Shown piece by piece: positions 46,366-55,202 of a DNA stretch of 64,000 nucleotides. This stretch comes from an uncultured bacterium (GTDB lineage Bacteria > Bacillota > Clostridia > Oscillospirales > Acutalibacteraceae). The notes under the pieces are model-generated. The model saw nothing but the letters and a program-made list of their open reading frames with translations, was not told where the DNA came from and made no database searches. The first letter of the stretch is position 1. Every line of letters starts with the position of its first letter. A program made the position numbers and the translations under genes. The stretch is taken from the NCBI GenBank assembly GCA_949283655.1, contig CASDTH010000007.1, positions 49,213 through 113,212 of the forward strand, written 5' to 3'.

Positions 46366-47023
46366 AGCTTTCCACATCCTTAAAAATGGCCTGTAGGGCT
46401 GTCAGGCGCTCTTCGGTTAGCACATGCCCGGGGCCGGCAACCTGAATTTGCTCAAAGCTGATGCGCCCGCTCCCGCGGGTGCCGTGGCCTCCCAGATAAT
46501 CCATCTGTAAAAGCTTCATAGCCTTGGCTAGCGCCTGTAAATCCTCTTCTATTTGCTCTTCCTGCTCAATCGTGTAGGCAATGCGGCACACAAAGCAAAC
46601 GCCGGGCAAAACACGCTCAATCTGACGGGGATTGGCAACCGCTGTGATGCGGTTAATCGTGTTTTCCCATTTGATCTCTGTTAAACCCACATTGCGGTAT
46701 TGCTCAACGGATTCCTGGGCGACAAAGCAGTCCGAAAACTGCAGGCGGGCGAGCAGGATATCTGGTTGGTGGCAGCCGAACAGGCGCTTGACAATCTCGG
46801 GATCGTCCGCCGGATTGCAGCGCTTGCCGCTACTGAGGCTGCGGGAGAGCAGCGTGCGCAGCTTCCCCTTGAGGGAACTGCCCGGAATGATGGGCTGGTG
46901 GGTGTAAGGGTCCCGGGCGACCGGGCTGTCCACCGCACCGATGGCGGAGAACACGCTGGAGCCGCCGATATGCATCCCGGTCAGAATCTTGATATGCGAT
47001 TTCACGATCAGTTTATCATACAT
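46346..47023 (-). CDS. csm3: Type III-A backbone RAMP protein Csm3
   Basis: A 225-residue RAMP protein forming the helical backbone of the Csm complex, and the target-RNA nuclease. The catalytic Asp32 lies in AIGAVDSPVARD. The RAMP motif IIPGSSLKGKLRTLLSRSL, the ENTINR segment and the Gly-rich YLGGHGTRGSGRI are all present. GTG 47026 and ATG 47023 are adjacent; ATG is chosen after GAGGTGA. The frame is intact and the catalytic residue is retained. Confidence 0.95.
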   Translation of the reverse strand: MYDKLIVKSHIKILTGMHIGGSSVFSAIGAVDSPVARDPYTHQPIIPGSSLKGKLRTLLSRSLSSGKRCNPADDPEIVKRLFGCHQPDILLARLQFSDCFVAQESVEQYRNVGLTEIKWENTINRITAVANPRQIERVLPGVCFVCRIAYTIEQEEQIEEDLQALAKAMKLLQMDYLGGHGTRGSGRISFEQIQVAGPGHVLTEERLTALQAIFKDVESYDLLSV

Positions 47024-47042
47024 CACAATTCACCTCATTTTG

Positions 47043-47507
47043 TTAATCTTTGCCGCCAAAGTAACGGTGATAGGCGACCAGAGCCTCCATATAGCGGGCA
47101 AAGTGGATGAATGCCGCGCGGGAATCGCCGACCCCCTTGATGTAGCGCAGCAGTTCGGTCTCGTCGACAAAAGTCCACACGGAGCTTTCACGGCCGCACT
47201 CATAGGCGATACGCACCCGCGCCATTTGTAGGCTGCTGTAGCTTTCCGGCAGCAGCTTTTCTTCCGTGCGGTCGATCTCTACATTATAAATATCGCTGAT
47301 GCGGGAGAGGATGTTTCGAATCTTGCTGGTCGTCAACTGCATGCGCTTCTGCACAAGCTCTCGCATAATATTCTCTGCTCGATCGATATAATCCTGCGGC
47401 ATCGGCTTTGCGGAAGTGTCCATCTCATGACGCGGCTGGTGTTTTTTATCACTGTAGCTGCGGGCTTGGCCGGAATGGCTGTTGTGTTTATTATAATTGT
47501 TGTTCAT
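47043..47507 (-). CDS. csm2: Type III-A small subunit Csm2
   Basis: A 154-residue protein. A polar, disordered N-terminus (Asn/His/Ser/Lys rich, about 45 residues) is followed by a helical domain: IRNILSRISDIYNVEID, SLQMARVRIAYECGRESSV and FIHFARYMEALVAYHRYFGGKD, as in Csm2/Cas11 of type III-A. The long N-terminal tail is unusual. ATG 47507 follows GAGGAGGA. A cas10 remnant ends directly upstream and its frame overlaps this start by about 16 nt. Csm2 is followed 19 nt later by csm3. Confidence 0.9.
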   Translation of the reverse strand: MNNNYNKHNSHSGQARSYSDKKHQPRHEMDTSAKPMPQDYIDRAENIMRELVQKRMQLTTSKIRNILSRISDIYNVEIDRTEEKLLPESYSSLQMARVRIAYECGRESSVWTFVDETELLRYIKGVGDSRAAFIHFARYMEALVAYHRYFGGKD

Positions 47508-47766
47508 CCTGTGATCCTCCTCGGTCTGCATCCCCCGCATGGTTCAGGGCGCGCAGCGCGCTGGCGCTACACCGGGTCAGCTTGGCATGGCCCAGCTGGG
47601 CGGATAGAGAGCGGAACGCATCACTGTAGGTCTCCTGCCCGCCCAGCCCAAACAGGGCGGCTGGGCTGCACGGTTGTGCGCCGCAGGCCAGATAAAGTGC
47701 CATGCCGAATTGCTCACGCAGCCAGGCGTTGACCGCATCGGAAAAACGCTGCACTGCGGCGTTGGC
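47491..47766 (-). pseudogene. Remnant of cas10/csm1
   Basis: An open frame between TAG (47769-47767) and TAA (47493-47491) encodes AVQRFSDAVNAWLREQFG and MALYLACGAQPCSPAAL, then YSDAFRSLSAQLGHAKL and TRCSASALRALN. This resembles an internal segment of Cas10/Csm1 (helix, LYLA strand, ...YSxxFRxLSxxLxxxKLxR). The HD domain and the GGDD palm motif are both absent, and the full gene would be over 2 kb. The frame runs through the ribosome binding site of csm2. It looks like a double-ended deletion product. The resemblance is from memory of the family, not from a search. Confidence 0.7.
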
Positions 47767-47790
47767 CTAGGGGACAGACCGATTTCACGC

Positions 47791-47829
47791 AACAAGCCCA
47801 CTGCATGTTTTTCTTGCAGTGGGCTTGTT
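47791..47829. terminator. Perfect 15-bp inverted repeat upstream of the cas10 remnant
   Basis: AACAAGCCCACTGCA (47791-47805) and its exact complement (47815-47829) enclose a 9-nt loop. It resembles a terminator but lacks a clear T run on either strand (GGTTTCTATTTT on plus). It lies 22 nt from the stop that precedes the cas10 remnant and may mark the deletion edge. Confidence 0.7.
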
Positions 47830-48068
47830 GGTTTCTATTTTGCTGTAAATGTTTTGCTCTGAAAAAACTGGGCAATCCGTTCGTTTTTCTGCCTGCGGCC
47901 GAACGGGCAGATTTGCGCACAGCATGCGGGCAAGGCAGACGACGCAGCCTTCCTGGCTGAAAGACAAGGAGGATCACGCAGCCAGGGGCGCGGCCACGGC
48001 GCTGAAAACTTGTACACGGATGCTCCGTCTGCTTCCGGCAGGGCAGAAGCACTATGGGGATATAAACG

Positions 48069-48113
48069 AAAAAAAACGGCGTTCCTGCGGCCTAAAAGGT
48101 TGCGGAAACGCCG
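48069..48113 (-). terminator. Rho-independent terminator of the lipoprotein gene
   Basis: On the minus strand a hairpin with arms GGCGTTTCC and GGAACGCC (about 48077-48113, with mismatches) is followed by eight Ts. Confidence 0.78.
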
Positions 48114-48130
48114 GACTTATTTCGATTGGC

Positions 48131-49036
48131 TTACCACTGGAAGTTTGTGAAGGTATCCTTGCTTTCAATATCCAGGTTTGCAGTGGCGAGATTGGTTTTC
48201 ACATTCTCCATCTTGGAGGCGGCGTACAATTCGGCATATGTAATCCTACCCGTTGCAATATCAACGGTCGCCTTGATATAACCGTCGTGATACTGCATGG
48301 TAATGGATTCGATCGTCAGCATCGTGCCCATCATCTCCTGTGCGCCGGCCTTATCGATGACTGACATGCAGGAGCCATAGCCGCCCTTGCCAACCTGTGG
48401 GTTCGTTTCATCCTTGAGCGTAATGTGAATGTTGTAGCTGGAGCCGCTCTTTGTGCAGGTAGCACTCTTGACATACTTGGGATCCAGTTTGCTGGACCAG
48501 CTGAAACCAGCCGCCGGGAAGACATCGTTGCTGCTCTGCCCTTTTTTCACATCCGTTGTCTCTTCGCCTAAAATTACATCCAGGAATGGAGTGATTGGAA
48601 TAATCCCTAAGCTAGCGGTTGACCCCGGGAATTTATTTTTGACATTGACCTTGTGAAAGCCCGGCTTATCGGTTTTGATTTTATTTGCCGCCCGGTTGTA
48701 ATAAGCGACGATATCAGCCACCGTCTTCGGCTGGCTATCTTGCGGCGCCTTTGTGGGCTGTGTGGCTTGGCCGCCATCCGGTTTCGCCGCCGTAGTGCCC
48801 TCGTTTTGATCGATTGCTTCAGAGGGCTCCGAGCTTTGCACTGCCTGTGTGCCTGATTCAGCAGGCTGTGTTTCGCTCTCCCCCGCAGGCTGTGCGCTCT
48901 CTGCAGGGGCGTTTATGGATTCGTTGGCGCTGGGGGCTGTGCTGTCCGCCTCTGTGTCGCCGCCGCAGGCGCCCAGTGAGAAAACCAGCGCCAGGCAAAG
49001 CAGCAGCGCAGTGAGCTGGAATGCATGCTTTTTCAT
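48131..49036 (-). CDS. Putative lipoprotein of unknown function
   Basis: A 301-residue exported protein. The signal peptide (FQLTALLLCLALVFS) ends in lipobox LGACG with the lipidated Cys at 24. A low-complexity Ser/Glu/Gln/Pro/Thr linker follows (about 25-105). A globular domain (about 105-301) carries VADIVAYYNRAANKIKTDKPGF, then a beta-rich region with MQYHDGYIKATVDIATGRITYAEL. I do not recognise the domain; similar lipoproteins of gut clostridia have cell-surface roles. Single gene with own terminator. Confidence 0.75.
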   Translation of the reverse strand: MKKHAFQLTALLLCLALVFSLGACGGDTEADSTAPSANESINAPAESAQPAGESETQPAESGTQAVQSSEPSEAIDQNEGTTAAKPDGGQATQPTKAPQDSQPKTVADIVAYYNRAANKIKTDKPGFHKVNVKNKFPGSTASLGIIPITPFLDVILGEETTDVKKGQSSNDVFPAAGFSWSSKLDPKYVKSATCTKSGSSYNIHITLKDETNPQVGKGGYGSCMSVIDKAGAQEMMGTMLTIESITMQYHDGYIKATVDIATGRITYAELYAASKMENVKTNLATANLDIESKDTFTNFQW

Positions 49037-49223
49037 AAATAGATGACCCTCTTTTCTGAAAATAAATCAAGAGAAACCACTTGCCGGTTGGAAAACGGAG
49101 ATATCACCCTCCTTTCCCATGCAGTTCTATTCTCACGCCTATCGTAATCGAAAAGTATGAATTTGTCAATCTATTCTAAAAAAACAGCTTTCAAAAAATT
49201 TTTTTAGTAATATATAGGGCTAT

Positions 49224-49265
49224 AAAACCGCCTGTGCGCCTTTGCTCCGGCACGCAGGCGGTTTT
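49224..49265 (-). terminator. Terminator of the 624-residue anchored protein gene
   Basis: AAAACCGCCTG (49224-49234) pairs with CAGGCGGTTTT (49255-49265). On the minus strand the arm ends in TTTT. It lies 21 nt after the stop at 49287. Confidence 0.8.
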
Positions 49266-49286
49266 GATCGCAGCATCGTTTGAAAG

Positions 49287-51161
49287 TTAGAAAAATATTG
49301 TTTGAACACCCTCATCGATTTTCACGAGCTTTTCCTCTCCACGATACCAGCAAAGCTCCCCCGCGTCGGAGGCATCCGGATTCCGGAGGAAAAGGATACG
49401 CTCAGGGGACTGATAGCGGGCGGAGCCGTCCACCACATGCGTTGCAATTGCTTGCGCCTCTCCCTCCCGCAGCAGGAACAGAGCGGTGTTCCCATCCGCT
49501 GCCCGCTGGTAAAACAGAAGGTTGCCGTCGGGCATCCGCTCCAGAGAGCGGATATTGTTTTCAATCAGGATGGATTCACTGTAGGTGAATTTATAGAGCG
49601 TTCCGGCTTGGGCGTTGCTGCCCTTCAGGTAATACACAGTATCTCTTGACACGGCGTATTGGGAGACATTGCTGTCAATGGCGGTGCGCTCCGTCAGGCC
49701 CTCCTGCGACACGATAGAACGGCTAAGCTGCCCGCCACCTTCCATCTGCCCCAGAGCATAGAGAAAAGCGCCATCCTCTGAGAAAGCAAAGCTGCCATCT
49801 ACAGGGTATTCCTCCGTTCCCATAAGAGAAACGGAAGCACGGCCATCCTGTTCTGCGGCAAACGTAAGGGTGAGGGATGGCTGCGCCTGCTCTGTGAAAA
49901 AGGCTTCCCAGCCCATTTCCTCAGCCTGCGTGAGCGTTTCCTCATCCAGCGTGGAGAGTTGAAGCCGGCTGCTCTGGCTCCGGGTGGCGCAGCGGAATAC
50001 GATCGCAGGTGCAGTGGGAGAGGCAGCACAAAGGCCATCCTCCGGCAACCTTTCTCCCAAAAGGAGGGAGTTTGTCCCATAAAAAGCGTAGCAGTCATAT
50101 AACGTGCCCAAAACGCTTTGTAGATCGATTGCATCCAGCTCCTCGCGCAGCCGGTCCCGTTGCAGCTTTTCGGCGTATTCGGTCAGCGCTGCGTGATATT
50201 CACCTGCGCCGTAATCGCCGGTGGGGAAAAGGGACCCCAGCACACCGCCGATAAAATCAGTGATGTTTGGCTCCTGTATGGCAGCATCGGCTTGCTTTTG
50301 ATCATCCTCAATGAAATCAGTCCAGGCGAGCTGGTTTGCACTTGGGCATAGGTAGTAGAAGGGCCCGCCGGGCACATATTGGTCAAACAGGGCGCTCGAT
50401 ACACCCTCTGCCACCAGCTGCGCCTCTGTGCTTTGCTCCATTTTGTAGAGCGAATATACATCGCCCTGTTGATCCCCCAGGTAAAATAGCTCCCACGCAG
50501 TTTCTGTGGCATAGAGGCGGAATTCTGTGACGCTGCGCGCCACTTCCCGCGTTTCATTGCCCATGCGGCAGAACAAGGTGGATGTGCCACCCTCCCTGTG
50601 CAGGTAACAAAGCGTATCCGCTGACGGCAGCTGCTCAAAGGAGAAAACGCTCCCATCCAGCGGCGTTTCCCGGCGCCGGTCCAGCTCATAGCGGCAAAGC
50701 GTGCCCGTCCCATTTTGCAGCCCGCGCAGATAGACGATGTGGTTATCCTCTGGCGTTTCCTGGCACGCGCCGGAAACGCTTTGCGCCACAAGAAACGGTT
50801 CGCCGGCGCCCCGGCCGCGGGTGGAGGCGGCATAGAGATCATAGCTGGTGACGGAGCCGTCCGCCGCCAGTTGGAGGTTGACAGGGTAGAGCAGGTAATC
50901 CCCCGTAGAGGTTTGCCGGACATATGCCTCCCCAGCGCGCGCAAAGGCATGCTCTACTAAAATAGCGTCTTCCCCGGGCTCACGCTGCAGGTAGAAAGCG
51001 CCGCCCCGCAGGTAGGCGGTTGCAGTTTGCCCATGTGAGGCTGTCAGGCGTGCGCCGGCAAATGCGGCTGCACCAGCTATCAACAGCGTGATTGCGGCGG
51101 CAATCCATGGCCACTTGCCAGCTGGCTTTTTTTGATGCTTTTTTTGATGCGTCCGCTTCAT
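49287..51161 (-). CDS. Membrane-anchored extracellular protein, beta-propeller-like
   Basis: A 624-residue protein. A Lys/His-rich cytoplasmic head (KRTHQKKHQKKPAGK) precedes one membrane helix (residues 19-44, IAAAITLLIAGAAAFAGARL). The rest is extracellular and made of repeated beta-strand units (for example TAYLRGGAFYLQREPG, NHIVYLRGLQNGTGTLCRYEL, DTLCYLHREGGTSTLFCRMG, DTVYYLKGSNAQAGTLYKF, GNLLFYQRAADGNTALFLL). This fits a WD40-like or DUF5050-like propeller. A helical insertion of about 80 residues lies in the middle. No catalytic motif. ATG 51161 follows GGAGGAG. Confidence 0.72.
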   Translation of the reverse strand: MKRTHQKKHQKKPAGKWPWIAAAITLLIAGAAAFAGARLTASHGQTATAYLRGGAFYLQREPGEDAILVEHAFARAGEAYVRQTSTGDYLLYPVNLQLAADGSVTSYDLYAASTRGRGAGEPFLVAQSVSGACQETPEDNHIVYLRGLQNGTGTLCRYELDRRRETPLDGSVFSFEQLPSADTLCYLHREGGTSTLFCRMGNETREVARSVTEFRLYATETAWELFYLGDQQGDVYSLYKMEQSTEAQLVAEGVSSALFDQYVPGGPFYYLCPSANQLAWTDFIEDDQKQADAAIQEPNITDFIGGVLGSLFPTGDYGAGEYHAALTEYAEKLQRDRLREELDAIDLQSVLGTLYDCYAFYGTNSLLLGERLPEDGLCAASPTAPAIVFRCATRSQSSRLQLSTLDEETLTQAEEMGWEAFFTEQAQPSLTLTFAAEQDGRASVSLMGTEEYPVDGSFAFSEDGAFLYALGQMEGGGQLSRSIVSQEGLTERTAIDSNVSQYAVSRDTVYYLKGSNAQAGTLYKFTYSESILIENNIRSLERMPDGNLLFYQRAADGNTALFLLREGEAQAIATHVVDGSARYQSPERILFLRNPDASDAGELCWYRGEEKLVKIDEGVQTIFF

Positions 51162-51470
51162 AAATGCTCCTCCGGGCAAGGCCCTTTTCTCAACGCAGCA
51201 GCGGCTGTCTCCCCTTATTTTTCTACGCTCCGAACAGCTTTATTCGCCCCGGTTTGCAAGCCCTGATCCGCTCAGGGGGAGCGGCTTCCAATGGCGTCCG
51301 TCCTTCGGCGCTGGTATCCGGTTGATCGCAGATGCGTTTTGGCGGCTGACCGGAGCAGGGCGCCCAGCGCCGCCTTCCATCTGATTGCAGAGGGTGCGCT
51401 TATGAGCTGCGCATAACAAGCCGGAACTTTTGGGGCTGCTGCGGGATGAGTGCCGCACGCTCTGCCAGTG
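51162..51470. other. Intergenic stretch
   Basis: No gene, hairpin of note or clear promoter could be supported between the anchored protein gene and the tautomerase gene. Confidence 0.4.
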
Positions 51471-51812
51471 TTAAAAATTGCTTCCGTTCCAGCCCCAGTG
51501 GCTGACCTCCTCGTATTGTACATAGATACGTGTAGGGTCGAGGCCAAGCTCCTCCTGCAAAATTTGCGTGACCCTGCCGGTCATCGCCTCATAGGCGGTG
51601 GAGGACGCTTTGCCGAACAGCTTGACGGTTACAAATGCACAGGGCTGCTCGTTGCTGCCCTGAAACCATAGGCGGCAGTTCTCTTCAAACGAGAGCATCA
51701 GCCAGCTTTCTGTTTTACCGAGCAGTTGAATGGCTTCTCCCAGCTTCGTTTTGAGTGCCGCCTCCTTACCGGTGGGCAGCGGGATGCTGACCTGTGTTGC
51801 AATATAGGGCAT
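51471..51812 (-). CDS. MIF-like tautomerase family protein
   Basis: A 113-residue protein of the macrophage migration inhibitory factor family. After Met removal it starts with the catalytic Pro (PYIATQVSIPL). KTESWLMLSFEENCRLWFQGS matches the MIF core, and a C-terminal Trp- and Asn-rich end follows. Bacterial members are phenylpyruvate tautomerase-like; the biological role in clostridia is unclear. ATG follows AGGAGGAA. No operon partners. Confidence 0.87.
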   Translation of the reverse strand: MPYIATQVSIPLPTGKEAALKTKLGEAIQLLGKTESWLMLSFEENCRLWFQGSNEQPCAFVTVKLFGKASSTAYEAMTGRVTQILQEELGLDPTRIYVQYEEVSHWGWNGSNF

Positions 51813-52059
51813 TGATGATTCCTCCTGTGTTGTTTCGTATTCAGGCGATTCGCCTGCTTCTATTATAGCCGTTTTTAAAAGGATTGCAAAGTAGGCTGTC
51901 TGATGGCGGCGGCCATATGCCAGGGCTTTGCTACCCGGCCAGGCGATAGGCAGGTTGCTGCGGTGCCCCGGAATCTGTTATTTGCCATCTGGATTTCCTG
52001 TGCCCAATGTGATACACTGTGATCAAAAACAACGGTATGGAAAGAGGAGGTAGGTAGAT

Positions 52060-54528
52060 ATGCCGGTGAAGCTTGGGCAAAACATTGCCAAAGCATTTGA
52101 GGCGGCATCCGCCAGGTTTAGTGGCCTTTCGCAGAAGGAGGGCAGGCGCACGGCGGATAGAAGGGCAGTGACGCCCGGTATGCCGGAGCTGCTGCGCCGT
52201 GCGGCGGCACAAGGTGCTGTGCTTTTGAAAAATGACGGAGCGCTACCGCTCGGGAGGGGGGAAACAATCTCCCTGTTTGGGCGCGTGCAGCGCGATTGGT
52301 TCTATACAGGCTATGGTTCCGGCGGCGATGTTAACAAGCCCTATGCAGTCAACCTGTTGGAGGGCGTGCGCAATTGCGGCGTGCTGCGGTTAAATGAGGA
52401 GCTGGCCGCTATTTATGAAGCGTGGTGTGAAAGGAACCCTGTCCACCACGGCGTTTGGGGCCGTTGGCCGCGCTGCTATCCGGAAATGCAGCTCGCGCCG
52501 GAGCTTGTCGGGCGTGCGGCGGAGGTTTCCCAGGTCGCCATCGTCGTGATCGGCCGCTCCTCCGGCGAGGATCGGGAGAATGCGCTGGAGCAGGGCAGCT
52601 TTTATCTCACCGAGGCAGAGGAGAGGATGCTCTCCCTTGTGACGGCCCGGTTTGACAAAACCGTTGTGCTGCTCAACATTGGCAGTGTGATGGATTTATC
52701 CTGGATCGAAGCTTATGGAGACCGAATCAGTGCCGCACTGGTCATCTGGCAGGGCGGGATGGAGAGCGGGAACGCAGCTGTGGATTTGCTGTGCGGGGCG
52801 CAAACGCCCTGCGGCAGGCTGACGGATACAGTTGCGCGCAGCTATGAAAGCTATCCTTCCTCTACAAATTTTGGGAGTAAGGAATATAATTGCTACGAAG
52901 AGGATGTCTATGTGGGTTACCGGTGGTTTGAAACCTTCCGCCAGCAGGATGTGCTGTATCCCTTTGGCTATGGTTTAAGCTACACCTCCTTTTCCGTTGC
53001 CTTTGAGGGCGCGGAGCAGGTGGAGGGCGGCTTTCTTGTGCGCTGTATGGCGGCAAATACCGGGGCGCGTTTCGCAGGGCGGGAGACGGTTCAGCTCTAC
53101 CTGGAGAAGCCCTGTGGCGCGCTTGGGAATCCCTTCCGGGTTTTGGCCGGTTTTGCAAAGACAAAGCTGCTCGCGCCGGGCGAGGAGCAGTGCCTCTCGA
53201 TCTTTGTGCCCATGGAGCGCCTCTCCTCTTATGATGATAGCGGTAAGACGGGGTTCCGCTCGGCCTATGTGGTCGAAAAGGGCGTGTATGGGTTTGCGCT
53301 GGGCGGGAATGTCCGTGATGCGCAGCGTGTGTGGGCCTATGAGCAGCCTGAAACCGTTGTGTTGGAGCAGCTGCGGGAGGTGGCCGCGCCGGTGGAGGCG
53401 TTTCAAGTGATTGCGGCGCGGGTGGAAGATGGCATCCGGTATCCAGTTCGGGAGCCTGTGCATACCCGTACAACACAGCTTCGGCAGATCATTCTGGATG
53501 CCCTTCCCCAAGGGCAGCAGATCACCGGGGATCAGGGCTATCGTCTCTCCGACGTCAAGGCGGGACGGGTGACGATGGATGCATTCGTCGCTCAACTCAA
53601 TTTAAAGGAACTGGAGGCTATCACGCGCGGGGCTTACACCATGAATAGCCCTCTGGGCGCATCAGGCAACGCCGGCGTTTTTGCCGGTGTGCTGCCCTCA
53701 CTTCGCAAAAAGGGAATTCCGCCCGTCACAACGACGGACGGGCCCTCTGGCATCCGTTTGAAGAGCACCTGCTCCCTTCTCCCGATTGGCACGTTGTTGG
53801 CATGCACGTTTGACGAATCGCTGGTGCGGGAGGTCTATGCGGCGCTGGGGCGTGAGATGCGCGAAAAGGGCAGCGATGTTTTGCTGGCGCCCGGGATGAA
53901 TATTCACCGCAACCCCCTGTGCGGGCGGAATTTTGAATATTATTCGGAGGATCCGTTTCTCACAGGTAAGATTGCGGCAGCGGCAGTCAAGGGGCTGCAA
54001 AGCACGGGCGTTTCGGCCTGCCCGAAGCATTTCGCCTGTAATAATCAGGAATATTGCCGCAATGTGAATGATTCCCGCCTTTCCGAGCGCGCGCTGCGGG
54101 AGATTTACCTCAAGGGCTTTGAAATCTGTGTGAAGGAAGCAAAGCCGCAGAATATCATGACCTCCTATAACAAGATCAACGGCGTTTGGGGGCATTATCA
54201 ATATGAGCTCTGCACCATGATCTTGCGCGGGGAGTGGGGCTATGAGGGCTGCGTGATGACGGATTGGTGGATGAAGCCTTCCCACAGCCCAGAGTTTCCC
54301 TCGCTGCGGGATAACGGCTACCGTGTGCGCGCGCAGGTGGATGTGCTGATGCCGGGCGGTAAGCGGGCCGGGCTGAAAATAAGCGACGGCACGCTGCTGG
54401 AAACCTATGGAAAGATAAATGGCATGACGCTCGGCGAGCTGCAGCGCAGTGCGAAAAACGTGCTCCGGTTCGCCATGCAGTCGGCGGCAATGGAGCGGTT
54501 TTCCGAGCGGAAAGCAAAGCGAAAATAA
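52060..54528 (+). CDS. GH3 family beta-glucosidase with permuted domain order
   Basis: An 822-residue glycosidase in which the usual C-terminal parts come first. A GH3 C-terminal domain (AAAQGAVLLKNDGALPLG, residues 50 onward) and a fibronectin-III-like domain (near YPFGYGLSYTSFSV, about 305) precede the (beta/alpha)8 GH3 N-terminal domain from about 555 (TTTDGPSGIRL, then CPKHFACNNQEY). The nucleophile is Asp735 in VMTDWW. This order is known from some rumen enzymes such as Butyrivibrio BglA. No signal peptide, so it probably cleaves imported cello- or gluco-oligosaccharides in the cytoplasm. ATG follows AGAGGAGG. Confidence 0.93.
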   Translation: MPVKLGQNIAKAFEAASARFSGLSQKEGRRTADRRAVTPGMPELLRRAAAQGAVLLKNDGALPLGRGETISLFGRVQRDWFYTGYGSGGDVNKPYAVNLLEGVRNCGVLRLNEELAAIYEAWCERNPVHHGVWGRWPRCYPEMQLAPELVGRAAEVSQVAIVVIGRSSGEDRENALEQGSFYLTEAEERMLSLVTARFDKTVVLLNIGSVMDLSWIEAYGDRISAALVIWQGGMESGNAAVDLLCGAQTPCGRLTDTVARSYESYPSSTNFGSKEYNCYEEDVYVGYRWFETFRQQDVLYPFGYGLSYTSFSVAFEGAEQVEGGFLVRCMAANTGARFAGRETVQLYLEKPCGALGNPFRVLAGFAKTKLLAPGEEQCLSIFVPMERLSSYDDSGKTGFRSAYVVEKGVYGFALGGNVRDAQRVWAYEQPETVVLEQLREVAAPVEAFQVIAARVEDGIRYPVREPVHTRTTQLRQIILDALPQGQQITGDQGYRLSDVKAGRVTMDAFVAQLNLKELEAITRGAYTMNSPLGASGNAGVFAGVLPSLRKKGIPPVTTTDGPSGIRLKSTCSLLPIGTLLACTFDESLVREVYAALGREMREKGSDVLLAPGMNIHRNPLCGRNFEYYSEDPFLTGKIAAAAVKGLQSTGVSACPKHFACNNQEYCRNVNDSRLSERALREIYLKGFEICVKEAKPQNIMTSYNKINGVWGHYQYELCTMILRGEWGYEGCVMTDWWMKPSHSPEFPSLRDNGYRVRAQVDVLMPGGKRAGLKISDGTLLETYGKINGMTLGELQRSAKNVLRFAMQSAAMERFSERKAKRK

Positions 54529-54545
54529 GGTGTGCATCAATAAAC

Positions 54546-54585
54546 AGCCCTGCTGGATGAGTTTTCATCCGGCAGGGTTGCTTTT
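54546..54585 (+). terminator. Rho-independent terminator of the GH3 gene
   Basis: AGCCCTGC-T-GGATGA pairs with TCATCC-G-GCAGGGTT, followed by CTTTTG. The rest of the gap up to the tRNA terminator (54586-54899) shows no gene or motif I can support. Confidence 0.85.
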
Positions 54586-54899
54586 GATTTGCTTCATAGC
54601 AGCTTTGGCCTGCCGCGTAGGGTCACCCGCCCTGGGTAGCCACGGGAATCGCCAGTGGCTAGGTTGTGGAGGCAGCGCGACGCAATCTCTCCCCTTGCCA
54701 CCGGCATCCGCTGGGTTTCTTTCACCGCCCAAAGCGCACAGGGCATGAAAGGACTATACCCTATGGCGTGCCGAATGCGGCTTGCGCGAGCAAATGGCGC
54801 AGGCTTTCTATTCGCAACGTGTTAGCAACCGTGAAAAAATCATGCATTTTCCACTGGATATTATGATTGTAAAGAATAAAATTTTAAAAGACAAGATAA
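54586..54899. other. Intergenic stretch between the GH3 gene and tRNA-Pro
   Basis: About 310 bp without a supported gene. Short frames here are unconvincing in codon use and start sites. Confidence 0.4.
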
Positions 54900-54945
54900 A
54901 AAAATAGCCCTCAAAACGGCATGGATACGCCATTTTTGGGCTATC
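54900..54945 (-). terminator. Terminator of tRNA-Pro
   Basis: On the minus strand a stem AGCCC...AATGGC with GCCGTTTT...GGGCT (54907-54942) is followed by TTTTTTT. Confidence 0.8.
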
Positions 54946-54949
54946 ATTA

Positions 54950-55025
54950 TGGTCCGAGTGGCGAGACTTGAACTCACGGCCTCTTGACCCCCAGTCAAGC
55001 GCGCTACCAGCTGCGCCACACCCGG
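54950..55025 (-). tRNA. tRNA-Pro (GGG)
   Basis: All four arms fold: acceptor CCGGGTG with CACTCGG (one G-T pair), D stem GCGC/GCGC, anticodon stem CTTGA/TCAAG with loop CTGGGGG (anticodon GGG), and T arm GTGAG-TTCAAGT-CTCGC. CCA is encoded at 54950-54952. A terminator follows on the same strand. Confidence 0.96.
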
Positions 55026-55155
55026 AAAACAGCTGCTTTATCACAGCGAAATCTATTCTACCATAAGCCAATATTTTTGACAAGGGGATTTTCAGAAAAA
55101 TTTTTGTAATGTTGTCAGGGGGGAGCGCTCGCAAAATTTGGGGCGTTTCTGCCTA

Positions 55156-55188
55156 TAAAAAAGACGCGCTGCCTGATGTTGCAGCGCG
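55156..55188 (-). terminator. Terminator after the conserved 99-residue protein gene
   Basis: On the minus strand GCGCTGC and GCAGCGC form a stem around AACATCAG and are followed by TCTTTTTT. Confidence 0.85.
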
Positions 55189-55202
55189 CCAAGTACGCAC
55201 GT

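Larger units (their letters stand above)
47767..48130. other. Gene-free stretch at the cas10 deletion edge
   Basis: About 360 bp without a convincing gene. It contains a strong inverted repeat (47791-47829) and the terminator of the minus-strand lipoprotein gene (48069-48113). No direct repeats of CRISPR type and no cas1 or cas2 are present. No clear promoter for the csm operon could be found here. Confidence 0.5.

Noticed and set aside
47849..48364. 171-codon plus-strand frame
   Set aside because: It runs through the terminator and into the antisense of the lipoprotein gene, with no start signal or family match.
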